53,076 nt of DNA from Fibrobacter succinogenes. GTDB lineage: Bacteria; Fibrobacterota; Fibrobacteria; Fibrobacterales; Fibrobacteraceae. Below, in pieces: positions 13,017 to 19,650 of this stretch. Every line of letters starts with the position of its first letter. Within the stretch, counting starts at the first letter, position 1. The stretch is from positions 1 to 53,076 of the forward strand of contig NZ_CACZDK010000021.1 of assembly GCF_902779965.1 (NCBI RefSeq), read 5' to 3'. Made by a program: the position numbers and the translations under genes. The notes below the pieces were generated by a model. It ran no database searches and was not told the DNA's origin. It worked only from the letters and a program-made list of their open reading frames with translations.

Positions 13017-13840
13017 TTGTTACCACCTTTGAACGGCGGATTCATGATTGAGTTCTCGTACTTGAGCATTTGGAACATATCGGGCTCAAAACTCGCTAGA
13101 ACCTTGTCCTTTGCCGCGTTAAAAAAGTTGCGGTCAACCTCGAACCCGAACGATTTACGGCTCATTTTCTGTGCCGCAAGCAACGTGCTACCGCTTCCGC
13201 AGCAGGGGTCGATGACGGTTTCGCCTTCGTCAGTAAAGATGCTTATTAACTTCTCAAGGAGCTGGACTGGCTTTTGTGTAGGGTGGATTTTCGGCGTTTC
13301 TGTATCGCGTTTCCAGTCCATGCAGTTGAAAATCATCTTTCCGTTGTTGTTGAATTTCGGCAACTTGTCGCGGTAAAAAATAATCCCATATTCACAATTT
13401 CCGACCACCTTCATGTTCGCCTTGAGCACCTGCGCGGAAAAGTCCTTGCGGAACACAAGATTGATGTAGTTGGGGAGCCCGTATTTTTTGCCAAGTTCGA
13501 TGAACTTGAATTGTTGCTCGAACTCGCAGAACAGAATCATGCAGGGAGCCTTCCCTTTTTCTTTCGGCTCCTTGACAAGCATCTTGCTGCAAAAGTGCAT
13601 AAATTCTGCCGGTCTAAATTCGTTTTCGGAGTTGAAAAACTTTTTGCCAGCCTTTTCGCTTTCACCGTTCTTGTTGTCTCCATCCACGTACCATGACGGA
13701 TTAGAACCGTATGCGTTCGTGCCGAGGTTGTATGGCACGTCAGCGATGATGAGCTGCGCCTTCGGTATTTGGTACACCTTGTAGTTCTGGAATGAGTCCC
13801 GATAAAGGTGCATATCGTATTTATGCCATTCGTTGTCCAT
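13013..13840 (-). CDS. DNA methyltransferase, beta-class amino-MTase, 275 aa
   Basis: Motif IV (ADVPYNLGTNAYG, in place of the usual DPPY) comes first and motif I (IDPCCGSGSTLLAA) near the C-terminus, the order of beta-class N4-cytosine/N6-adenine methyltransferases. HPTQKPVQLLEKLI just before motif I is also typical. The DVPY variant is shared by a recognisable phage subfamily, so it need not be inactive. It probably protects phage DNA from restriction. The start at 13838-13840 is well spaced from GGAGAAAT. The last residues, SIMNPPFKGGNK, look like a motif IV from another methyltransferase class. Confidence 0.85.
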   Translation of the reverse strand: MDNEWHKYDMHLYRDSFQNYKVYQIPKAQLIIADVPYNLGTNAYGSNPSWYVDGDNKNGESEKAGKKFFNSENEFRPAEFMHFCSKMLVKEPKEKGKAPCMILFCEFEQQFKFIELGKKYGLPNYINLVFRKDFSAQVLKANMKVVGNCEYGIIFYRDKLPKFNNNGKMIFNCMDWKRDTETPKIHPTQKPVQLLEKLISIFTDEGETVIDPCCGSGSTLLAAQKMSRKSFGFEVDRNFFNAAKDKVLASFEPDMFQMLKYENSIMNPPFKGGNK

Positions 13841-13967
13841 TTTCATTTCTCCGTTATCATTTTGTTGATGCTAACAATATGTTTAAATTGGGTGGCCTCC
13901 GGGCGCGGTAAAAACGAGGTAAAAATGGATCATCTGTTATACGCCCATCGGCCTAAATCTTTTTTTT

Positions 13968-14432
13968 CTAAAGTTTAGACAGCCGCTCTACTTCGGCCAT
14001 AGCCTTCCTTAGCTGTCCTTCCTTCTGCGTGCGCAGGTTGTGCTCGACGTTTTCGCGTATCTTGTCGCCGAAATGCCTGTTTATGGCGCAGTAGCAAGAT
14101 ACGAGACAGTTCCACATCTTGAACTTCTCGTCATTGGACTTGGCTCTTGTTCCGTCCTTCTCATTAACAGACGATTCAAGCTTATGCTTCATGCAGTTCA
14201 ATTTCCTTTGCATGTTTTCGGAATAGTTGATAAACAGCTTCGCGATGCCGACAAGCTTTTTCTCGTTGTCCGTGGCGCCTTCCTGGAGCGTATCGACAAG
14301 TTTTCGCTTCATGTCAAAGAATTTAGCCTGTCCTTCTGTGAGTTCACAGCCCCCCCCCACATCACCTAATATTTTTAAGGCTTCCTCGAATGGCGGGTTG
14401 CCGATGCAATCGTCGAATACGTGTTGTTCCAT
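13968..14432 (-). CDS. Unknown early protein with an NPPF N-terminus, 154 aa
   Basis: It begins MEQHVFDDCIGNPPFEEALK, strikingly like motif IV of gamma-class methyltransferases, but no SAM-binding motif follows. The rest is helical and charged, with four cysteines near residues 100-115. It may be a leftover from a methyltransferase gene that has taken a new role. A run of nine G on the coding strand near 14350 encodes GGG and is a place where length errors could occur. GGAGAAACG precedes the ATG. Confidence 0.6.
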   Translation of the reverse strand: MEQHVFDDCIGNPPFEEALKILGDVGGGCELTEGQAKFFDMKRKLVDTLQEGATDNEKKLVGIAKLFINYSENMQRKLNCMKHKLESSVNEKDGTRAKSNDEKFKMWNCLVSCYCAINRHFGDKIRENVEHNLRTQKEGQLRKAMAEVERLSKL

Positions 14433-14474
14433 TGTCGTTTCTCCTGTTTTGAGTTTATACGTTTTTTTTACTAT

Positions 14475-14847
14475 TTATGCGGCAAGATTCCCGTCCGACA
14501 TGAGCAAGTTCTTTCTGGCCTTGGCCTCGGCCCTGTACTTGCGTTGCCTTGCGGCCCTCTTCGCCTTGAAATCCGGGTCGTTCTTGTGCGCGTAATAGTA
14601 AGTCATCGCCTTCTTGCGCGAGTTCTTCACGCCCTTCTCGGTGTGCCTGTAGCGTTCTCCGCGGTCGTGCATGGACTTCTTGCCGGCCTCGCTCTGCTGC
14701 CATTTCTTGCGCGATTCCTTGCGCTTTTCGTTTTTTTTCGTAGCGTTCGGAGCCGATCTTCTTCGCCCTCTTGCTAGTGTCCTCTTCCTTCGGCATCGTG
14801 GCGCACGGGCGCATTCGTGAGGCTATGAGCGATTCCCAGCTATCCAT
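14475..14847 (-). pseudogene. Basic protein gene with a frameshift at a run of eight A
   Basis: From ATG 14845-14847 the frame reads MDSWESLIASRMRPCATMPK and then KRAKKIGSERYEK. At a run of eight A on the coding strand (about 14730-14738) the sensible reading moves one frame on, giving NEKRKESRKKWQQSEAGKKS and then a Lys/Arg-rich, Tyr-containing tail ending NLLMSDGNLAA. One A fewer restores a single basic protein of about 123 aa. Transcript slippage on A8 could also do so. Repeats of charged short helices suggest a nucleic-acid-binding protein. Confidence 0.6.
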
Positions 14848-15043
14848 TGCATCCGTCCTTGCACCTGTAGACATCGTTCCCGACCTCCCGCATGTTACCG
14901 ATTTTGCGGACCTTGCCGCACCTGTAGCAAGTCGCCGTTTGTGGTATTTGGCGTCCTTCCGCTCTCGGATGCAGCAGGAGCCAGCTTGTGCGCTTCGTCT
15001 CATGCTCCGACATTTGTCGCAACTGGATTCCGTTGTAAGTCAT
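14840..15043 (-). CDS. Small zinc-finger protein, 67 aa
   Basis: CYRCGKVRKIGN near residue 39 and a later CKDGC pair give four cysteines arranged as one zinc knuckle or ribbon. The first 35 residues are basic and polar. The start overlaps the upstream stop (ATGA) with a GGGGC ribosome binding site, and the stop overlaps the next gene's start. Probable DNA- or RNA-binding protein of the replication operon. Confidence 0.65.
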   Translation of the reverse strand: MTYNGIQLRQMSEHETKRTSWLLLHPRAEGRQIPQTATCYRCGKVRKIGNMREVGNDVYRCKDGCNG

Positions 15044-15657
15044 ACGTGCCCCGCGTTTTCGTACTCGAACATCTTGCGGAAGTCGTCAACGGTTGCCGGT
15101 ATAAGTGCGAGCGATATAGGTCCGCTTGCCGGGTATCCGTTAGCTATCGGCATCTTTCGCCAGTACTTGAGATAGAGCCTGTAGATGGCCTTCTTGATGG
15201 GTAGCGTGTATGTCCTGTAGTAGCCCGGGCCGTTCGATCGTGCTGTGCAAAGGTCGAAGTACGCGTTGCCGCCGCATGCAATGGTGTAGTTCTTGACGGC
15301 CTCGTTGCAGTTGATGGCCTTCTTTACGGGTTCATGCGGTAGCCACGCGGCGCATGGGTCGTTGTACTCGATGGACTTGTTCTTGTCGTCGCTCCTGTAT
15401 TTAAGCCATTCCTCGGCATAGTTGCGCATGCACTCCTTGAGCGTCTTCTGCGTCGGGATGCTCTCGATGTCCTTCGCCCTTTTGAAAATTTCGTGTACCT
15501 GCTCCGGGCTGGAAAACTGTATAGCTTCCTGTAGAGAAGCGGATATTATGACTATCGTTTCCGGTACCTTTCGCCCTATATGTTCATAGCATAGAGCAAG
15601 TTCATTCTGTATCTGGTTGATTATAGGCTGTTCGTTAGAATGTTCCGATTGTTCCAT
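15040..15657 (-). CDS. Unknown replication-operon protein, 205 aa
   Basis: The 205-residue product is helical in its first half (IINQIQNELALCYEHIGRK, FKRAKDIESIPTQKTL) and basic/aromatic in its second (YRTYTLPIKKAIYRLYLKYW). No catalytic motif is visible. It overlaps the preceding gene by 23 bp with a GGAGAAAC ribosome binding site inside it, and so is coupled to the likely replication initiator. It might be a helicase loader or an initiator partner; that is inference from position only. Confidence 0.6.
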   Translation of the reverse strand: MEQSEHSNEQPIINQIQNELALCYEHIGRKVPETIVIISASLQEAIQFSSPEQVHEIFKRAKDIESIPTQKTLKECMRNYAEEWLKYRSDDKNKSIEYNDPCAAWLPHEPVKKAINCNEAVKNYTIACGGNAYFDLCTARSNGPGYYRTYTLPIKKAIYRLYLKYWRKMPIANGYPASGPISLALIPATVDDFRKMFEYENAGHV

Positions 15658-16489
15658 TTTTCAGTTTCTCCAGTCCGCCGTTCATGATGAACTCGGTAGA
15701 GTTTTTTAGCACCCTCGCGTTGTGTTCGCTCACAGTCTCGTACCTGTAGCGCTCCGCGTCCTCGTCCTTTTCTTCGCGCTTGTCGTCACGGTACGCGGCC
15801 CACTTGACGAGAACGGCGTAATGGTTTTTCGGCACGGGCTGGATTTCCCCGTTTTCAAGTTTCGAGCTTAGCGAGTCTATAGCACGGTTGAGCGCCTGCT
15901 GGTTCCCGAACTTCATCCCCAGCTCGTTGTACTGCTCCTGCGACAGCAGGACGTTCCCGAACTCGCCCGAATACGCGAGGTTTAGGATTTTCGGCGGTAC
16001 GGGCTGCTGCTGATTTATCGTAGATGGAGCCGTTTCCAAAGTCCCATTTGATAGGGATTTCGTCTTATTCGGAGCTTTCTGTGCTCCATCGGTCCCGTCT
16101 ATAAACTTGCGGTATTTTTTCGTCCATATAGTCTCGGTTCCTGGATGGTCTGCAAGGTAGGATTTTTCCTTCGCCTTCGCGGCAAGATATTCGTCGCCAT
16201 ACTTTTCACAGCAGGCGTCGTGAACCGCCTTATAGCTTATTTCTGTTTTCTCCATGTTTTTCGCCATGGCGCCCTCGATGCCCTGCACGTAGCATAGCGC
16301 GATGTAGTTGTCTGCATCCGCCAGCAGGTGTTCCGCATATTCGTTCTTCTGTTCGCAGAATTCCTGATAGGCGAGGGTATCGCGGAAAGACGAGAACCAT
16401 TCCCATACGTTCGACTCGTTGATATTCCGAGTCCTTGAGAGAAATTCCCGAATGACGATCCTTACGGATGAGATGTTTTTTTCAGCCAC
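15635..16489 (-). CDS. Probable replication initiator or replisome organiser, 284 aa
   Basis: The C-terminal third (VLLSQEQYNELGMKFGNQQA, then KNHYAVLVKWAAYRDD) matches a motif found at the ends of phage replisome-organiser and DnaD-like proteins. The N-terminal 120 residues are helical and a Pro/Gln/Thr-rich linker separates the two. These proteins usually bind an origin inside or beside their own gene and recruit helicase. The repeats and G-tract at 16.98-17.13 kb are well placed for that. The start is GTG (16487-16489) after AGGTAAGAA. I see no Walker motif. Confidence 0.65.
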   Translation of the reverse strand: MAEKNISSVRIVIREFLSRTRNINESNVWEWFSSFRDTLAYQEFCEQKNEYAEHLLADADNYIALCYVQGIEGAMAKNMEKTEISYKAVHDACCEKYGDEYLAAKAKEKSYLADHPGTETIWTKKYRKFIDGTDGAQKAPNKTKSLSNGTLETAPSTINQQQPVPPKILNLAYSGEFGNVLLSQEQYNELGMKFGNQQALNRAIDSLSSKLENGEIQPVPKNHYAVLVKWAAYRDDKREEKDEDAERYRYETVSEHNARVLKNSTEFIMNGGLEKLKNGTIGTF

Positions 16490-16499
16490 TTCTTACCTG

Positions 16500-16724
16500 C
16501 TATTCGATGATGTAATATCTGTTCTTTACGACCAAGTCTAGATACTTGGCGCAATCCATGGCCGTCACTCCTTCGTTCTTCATGTCGTCGATGTTTTCAC
16601 TTACGGCGTTGATGAAGGACTCCCGCATGTCGTCGAAAGTCTTTGTCCTGTTCATTGTCAGGGATAAGACACGAAACGTGCTTCTCGGTAGGAATAAGCC
16701 TTTGGGAAGTACCAGTCTAACCAT
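16500..16724 (-). CDS. Unknown small helical protein, 74 aa
   Basis: The frame opens with ATG 16722-16724, overlapping the stop of the RHH-like gene, with GGGAAGAAAG upstream. An internal methionine (MNRTKTFDDMRESFINAVSE) begins the more conserved-looking helical part but lacks a ribosome binding site. The product ends VKNRYYIIE. No family recognised. It lies directly before the probable initiator. Confidence 0.55.
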   Translation of the reverse strand: MVRLVLPKGLFLPRSTFRVLSLTMNRTKTFDDMRESFINAVSENIDDMKNEGVTAMDCAKYLDLVVKNRYYIIE

Positions 16725-16878
16725 CTTTCTTCCCGGTTACTTCGGCTTCCAGCTTCTTCACAGCCTCGGCTACGACGCGGGCCTTGCTGTCCTTTACGCC
16801 GTCGGCTTCGAGCCTCTTCTTGATGATATTCTCGATGGTCTCGTTCGTTTCGTCGCGAACTGCAATCATTACTGCCAT
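16717..16878 (-). CDS. Ribbon-helix-helix-like regulator, 53 aa
   Basis: MAVMIAVRDETNETIENIIK followed by a second helix (DSKARVVAEAVKKLEAE) gives the strand-helix-helix layout and 50-residue length of ribbon-helix-helix repressors. It is the first gene of the replication operon, directly behind a promoter with a 21-bp palindrome, so autoregulation is a reasonable guess. AAAGGAAAAAA precedes the ATG. Confidence 0.6.
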   Translation of the reverse strand: MAVMIAVRDETNETIENIIKKRLEADGVKDSKARVVAEAVKKLEAEVTGKKDG

Positions 16879-16899
16879 ATTTTTTCCTTTTTTTTAAAA

Positions 16900-16938
16900 T
16901 TATATAAAAAATTTATATAAAACTTTTTAAAAAGTCAA
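16900..16938 (-). promoter_or_regulatory. Replication-operon promoter with 21-bp palindrome
   Basis: On the leftward strand TTGACT (16933-16938) is 17 bp from TAAATT (16910-16915). Covering the -10 is a perfect palindrome, TTATATAAA-AAA-TTTATATAA (16900-16920). The palindrome would suit a small dimeric regulator such as the product of the first gene. Confidence 0.7.
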
Positions 16939-16939
16939 G

Positions 16940-17240
16940 AGATTGGCAGAAAAAAATTTATTTTTTTTTGAGTAGGGAAGATGCAGGGTTGGGGTAGGGT
17001 GTGGGTAGGGGGGGGTAGGGGGGGGGGTAGGGGGTTACTGGTAGGTGGGGGGCTATTACATTACATTACATTGCACATCATTACATGACATGACATTACA
17101 TTACATTACATTGCACATCATTACATGACAATCTTTTCCTTTTCTTTGTTTTTGTTTTTGTCTTTGTCTTTGTCTTTGTCCTTTTCTCACACACTGTCCT
17201 CACACTCTTCGTGCGTGAGAGAAAATTTTTTTTCACGACC
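16940..17240. other. Candidate replication origin: A/T tract, G-tract, direct repeats and pyrimidine tract
   Basis: These 300 bases have four blocks in order. An A/T-rich stretch (16950-16970) comes first. A strand-biased G-tract follows, with at least eight runs of three or more G (16985-17052), able to form a G-quadruplex. Then there are two exact 36-bp repeats at a 40-bp period (17055-17130), and finally a pyrimidine tract with TTTGTC repeats (17131-17186). No reading frame is supported. Iterons, an unwinding element and proximity to the probable initiator gene are the usual marks of an origin. Confidence 0.6.
17055..17130. repeat. Two exact 36-bp direct repeats (iteron-like), period 40
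   Basis: The 36 bases at 17055-17090 recur exactly at 17095-17130 with TGAC between them. Each contains TTACA steps (ATTACATTACATTACATTG) followed by CACATCATTACATGACA. Repetition of a short binding word within two larger identical units is typical of initiator-binding iterons. Confidence 0.85.
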
Positions 17241-17242
17241 TG

Positions 17243-17271
17243 TTGACCGCTGGCGAAAAATTTATTAAATT
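17243..17271 (+). promoter_or_regulatory. Rightward promoter of a small RNA
   Basis: TTGACC (17243-17248) and TAAATT (17266-17271) are exactly 17 bp apart on the + strand. No protein frame with a ribosome binding site follows; a terminator does, about 60-70 bp later. Confidence 0.65.
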
Positions 17272-17277
17272 GGAATT

Positions 17278-17348
17278 GTCCATTCAGGACTTTCTCCTTC
17301 TTGGCCCGGTTCGCTTGCTCCCCCTTGGCGACCGGGCTTTTTCTTTTC
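17278..17348 (+). ncRNA. Predicted small RNA beside the origin, about 70 nt
   Basis: A start near 17278 is set by the promoter 17243-17271. The end is a clear terminator: GCCCGGT (17304-17310) pairs with ACCGGGC (17331-17337), followed by TTTTTCTTTT. The loop is pyrimidine-rich (GCTCCCCCTTGG) and the 5' part contains TCTCCTTCTT. Both could pair with Shine-Dalgarno sequences, as C-rich loops do in several bacterial small RNAs. It reads against the general direction of the early arm. It might instead prime or regulate replication. The rest of 17349-17550 holds only a palindrome at 17506-17525. Confidence 0.55.
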
Positions 17349-17505
17349 GATCGTGTCTTATTCCGGCGTACTCCTGCACGGAATATTCCGCTTTGCTTTC
17401 GCTTTCGTTTTACGTGCGCTGTAGGCTTGTTTTTCGCTCTAGGACTATAAAGTGTATAGCAAGCAAAAATAATGGCTAGAAAGTGCGTTTCTGTGCAATT
17501 AAGCT

Positions 17506-17525
17506 ATATGCGTAAATTCGCATAT
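17506..17525. promoter_or_regulatory. Palindrome, candidate operator
   Basis: ATATGCG (17506-17512) and CGCATAT (17519-17525) are perfect arms around TAAATT, in the non-coding stretch between the small RNA and the SpoVG operon terminator. It has the size of a dimeric regulator site but no promoter is clearly attached. Confidence 0.4.
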
Positions 17526-17550
17526 TTGCATGGTTTGACGCGAAATTGAC

Positions 17551-17572
17551 GAAAAAAGCCCCGGTCGGGGCT
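17551..17572 (-). terminator. Rho-independent terminator of the SpoVG operon
   Basis: On the leftward strand AGCCCCGACCGGGGCT forms a compact GC hairpin (17557-17572) followed by TTTTTTC. It lies 26 bp after the SpoVG stop. Confidence 0.9.
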
Positions 17573-17597
17573 GTTGATATTGTGTCGATTGTGTGGA

Positions 17598-17897
17598 CTA
17601 GGCTATAGCGGCTTGGTATTTTTCCAGAACGCAGTTCTCGATGTGCTCCCGGAGCTGTCGTGTAATCGGCATCACCAGCGAGCGGAAATCTTCGCCCTTG
17701 GTGTACGGGTCAACTGGATAGCCAACGTAGAGGCCGTATTCACCATCCATCACGCGAAGCCCGCGAATCTGTATCTGGTCGTTGAGTACGATCGTGGCGA
17801 GGGCCTTCATTTTGCCCATGTTTGTCCCTTCCTTGAAGGGGAACACCTGGACGTTGGTTACCGCCAGGCAGTCGAAGAAATTGTTTTCGTTTACCAT
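17598..17897 (-). CDS. spoVG: SpoVG-family nucleic-acid-binding protein
   Basis: Over nearly its whole 99 residues it matches SpoVG: VTNVQVFPFKEGTNMGKMKA, then ATIVLNDQIQIRGLRVMDGE and GYPVDPYTKGEDFRSLVMPI. SpoVG proteins are small dimers that bind DNA or RNA and act as site-specific regulators in Firmicutes and spirochaetes; phage versions are known. The CAAGAGG leader resembles those of other early genes. It is transcribed with the 122-aa gene upstream and ends at a strong terminator. Confidence 0.9.
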   Translation of the reverse strand: MVNENNFFDCLAVTNVQVFPFKEGTNMGKMKALATIVLNDQIQIRGLRVMDGEYGLYVGYPVDPYTKGEDFRSLVMPITRQLREHIENCVLEKYQAAIA

Positions 17898-17962
17898 ATT
17901 TTCCTCTTGATTTTTGATAAAAGTTTTTTCGGGTTCAGGCGTTGCCCGCGCGCCGTGGGTGG

Positions 17963-18331
17963 TTACAGGCAGGTGCGGAGGCCGGTGGTCGTTTCGAAAA
18001 ATTCCTGCACCTGGTCTGCAAAAATGCCCTTGACTTCCTTCACCGTCACGGGCTGGAACTTCGCATCTTCGAAGCTCAAGCCCTTGATGAAGTCGTTTGT
18101 CGTGTACTTCTTCTGCTTGATGAAGTAGCAGTTGTAGAGGTCTCGACCTTCGTCAAGCTCGATCTTGAAGAGGTTCGCCTTGCGGAACATCTTGAACGAA
18201 AACTGGAAGCTGTTTTCGGTGATTTTTTCAGCCTTTGCGCCGAGCATGGCCTGGAGCCTGCCGAACCCGCCGTGGCAAATCGCCATCACCATTTCCTTGA
18301 CCATGTTGTTGATTTCTTCTTTCGTTTTCAT
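17963..18331 (-). CDS. Unknown early protein, 122 aa
   Basis: The product (MKTKEEINNMVKEMVMAICH...GLRTCL) looks alpha/beta: an N-terminal helix, a central strand-rich stretch (SFQFSFKMFRKANLFKIELD) and a C-terminal helix. No membrane segment or catalytic motif is seen. It is the first gene behind the TTGACT/TATATT early promoter and carries the shared AACAAGAGGTA leader, so it should be expressed early. Family unknown. Confidence 0.7.
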   Translation of the reverse strand: MKTKEEINNMVKEMVMAICHGGFGRLQAMLGAKAEKITENSFQFSFKMFRKANLFKIELDEGRDLYNCYFIKQKKYTTNDFIKGLSFEDAKFQPVTVKEVKGIFADQVQEFFETTTGLRTCL

Positions 18332-18336
18332 CTTTT

Positions 18337-18424
18337 TACCTCTTGTTTGTTGTTCTTTATGTCTATAATATATATAATATATAGACGCTAGTCAAGGGAT
18401 AATTACTTGTTTTTTGCTTACATT
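18337..18424 (-). promoter_or_regulatory. Early promoter with operator-like motif and upstream element
   Basis: On the leftward strand TTGACT (18390-18395), 17 bp, TATATT (18367-18372). TTATAGACATAAA lies just downstream, differing by one base from the copy at 1536-1548. The leader AACAAGAGGTA (18337-18347) gives the ribosome binding site. TTTTTGCTTACAT on the + strand (18411-18423) lies about 17 bp upstream of the -35. Confidence 0.75.
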
Positions 18425-18437
18425 TTCACCGCAAGCG

Positions 18438-18460
18438 AAAAAAAAACGGGCCTTCGCCCG
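18438..18460 (-). terminator. Rho-independent terminator after the LPD29-like gene
   Basis: On the leftward strand CGGGC-GAAG-GCCCG followed by nine T. It separates the 18469-19290 gene from the promoter at 18367-18395. Confidence 0.9.
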
Positions 18461-18468
18461 CCTTTTCT

Positions 18469-19290
18469 CTATGCCGCTTTCTTTTCGGGGAGAATTTCCC
18501 AATCTTCGTAAAATCCTACGTCGAAGTAATCCACAATCGAATTGCTCTTGTTGTAGTTAAAGGAATTGACGATTTTTGTCATTGCTTCCCAGCGGTCGAA
18601 GAACTGCGCCGTGAACATCGGGGCTTCTTCGCGCTTCAATTGCCAGCCGTGGCAAATGCTGAACGGGTAGCCTTCGGTGTAACTTTCGTATTTCTTTGAC
18701 GCCCAGAGTTCAAGCGCTCTCTGCTGCTTTTCGCCAGACCAATCAAAGAACTTGCTGGAGGGTACTTCTATGCCTTCCGCGTTGTCTGGATCCTTAACCC
18801 AGCCGGAGGTAAGATAGTGGTTGTTGTTAAGGTTCATGAGCTCGTTCTTGCAATCCTCGAACGGGCGAACGTCGCCGGAGGCGATTCTGAACTTGATCGT
18901 GACATGTGGCGTGTAACCTGCCCATTTCTTCGATACGGTCACGCCCTTGATGCCGCATGCCTTCATGATTTCTCGAATTTTAACGGTCAATTCGGAACTG
19001 CTGACTCCGCTGTTGCTTCCTTCGTAGCCGCTACCGCCAAGATAGGCTTCGACTTCCTTCGTGTAGCACTTTTTCAAGATTTCTTCTTTTTCCGTTTTCA
19101 CATCGGCTACCTTGCCGCCGAGTATTTTTTCAACGGTCGAAAGTTCGGCGCGCCCATACCAGCACTTTTTCATGCCGTGCCAGCGGAACTTGATTTCCTT
19201 GAGTGCGGAACGGATTTCTTCGGAAGGCTTTTCGTCGAAGTAGATTTCCAGGCCGTTGTGCTCTGCGTTCTTGATGATTCTGTATTCCAT
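18469..19290 (-). CDS. LPD29-like polyvalent-protein domain protein, 273 aa
   Basis: The N-terminus (IYFDEKPSEEIRSALKEIKF then RWHGMKKCWYGR) resembles a small domain found in anti-restriction and polyvalent phage proteins. Residues about 100-150 (MKACGIKGVTVSKKWAGYTP, HVTIKFRI) match the LPD29 domain of large polyvalent proteins of phages and conjugative elements. Such proteins enter the cell or are made very early and often counter host defences. It has its own promoter and terminator, so it is regulated alone. The precise activity is unknown. Confidence 0.65.
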   Translation of the reverse strand: MEYRIIKNAEHNGLEIYFDEKPSEEIRSALKEIKFRWHGMKKCWYGRAELSTVEKILGGKVADVKTEKEEILKKCYTKEVEAYLGGSGYEGSNSGVSSSELTVKIREIMKACGIKGVTVSKKWAGYTPHVTIKFRIASGDVRPFEDCKNELMNLNNNHYLTSGWVKDPDNAEGIEVPSSKFFDWSGEKQQRALELWASKKYESYTEGYPFSICHGWQLKREEAPMFTAQFFDRWEAMTKIVNSFNYNKSNSIVDYFDVGFYEDWEILPEKKAA

Positions 19291-19380
19291 TTTTGAACCT
19301 CTCTTGTTTCTTGTTTACGATGTAAATGTATATAATTTATAGATGTTTTGCAAGAGGTTTTTTATTACATTTTGCTTACT
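19291..19380 (-). promoter_or_regulatory. Early promoter with operator and upstream element
   Basis: TTGCAA (19348-19353), 17 bp, TACATT (19325-19330) on the leftward strand. TTTACGATGTAAA (19314-19326) is a 13-bp palindrome overlapping the -10. The leader is AACAAGAGAGG. TTTTGCTTACT (19370-19380) lies 17 bp upstream of the -35, the same spacing as at 18.4 kb. Confidence 0.7.
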
Positions 19381-19407
19381 TTCTTTATTTTGGCGTGTAT
19401 TTTACGC

Positions 19408-19429
19408 TTTGTAAATCAATGTTTACAAA
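19408..19429. promoter_or_regulatory. Palindrome between divergent early and middle operons
   Basis: TTTGTAAA-TCAATG-TTTACAAA is a perfect 8-base-arm inverted repeat lying between the leftward LPD29-like gene and the rightward 19489 operon. Its half-site resembles the GTAAA word in the early-promoter palindromes, so the same protein may bind here. Confidence 0.55.
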
Positions 19430-19488
19430 AAAAAAACGCCGTGTTTTAGTTATCTTTATGTTACAAACTTATTGCAATGAGGTAATCT

Positions 19489-19644
19489 ATGCCAGTCACT
19501 ACAATCTACAGGCCGATGCGCTCCCAGCCAGGCACTTATACAAGAGTCACGACCAACACGACCGGAACGGGCCGCGTTATCTCCACTCAACGTTCTGTCG
19601 TCCGTCGCGTACCGAGAGGCGCAACCGTTGCCAGTTCGGGCTAG
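19489..19644 (+). CDS. Small basic Thr/Arg-rich protein, 51 aa
   Basis: The first rightward gene encodes MPVTTIYRPMRSQPGTYTRV and a further 31 residues rich in Thr, Arg and Val, without membrane segment. A GAGGTAAT ribosome binding site precedes the ATG. It ends 6 bp before the PAPS-reductase-like gene, which has no ribosome binding site of its own and is probably translated by coupling. Unknown family. Confidence 0.55.
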   Translation: MPVTTIYRPMRSQPGTYTRVTTNTTGTGRVISTQRSVVRRVPRGATVASSG

Positions 19645-19650
19645 TCGTTC

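Noticed and set aside
14455-15003. Leftward 182-codon Arg-rich open frame
   Set aside because: It combines the out-of-frame part of the zinc-finger gene with the out-of-frame part of the A8-shifted gene. The true frames on both sides have ribosome binding sites and sensible composition.
16985-17190. CRISPR array or transposon ends in the repeat-rich stretch
   Set aside because: Only two long direct repeats exist, spaced by four bases, with no spacers and no transposase. The content fits an origin better.
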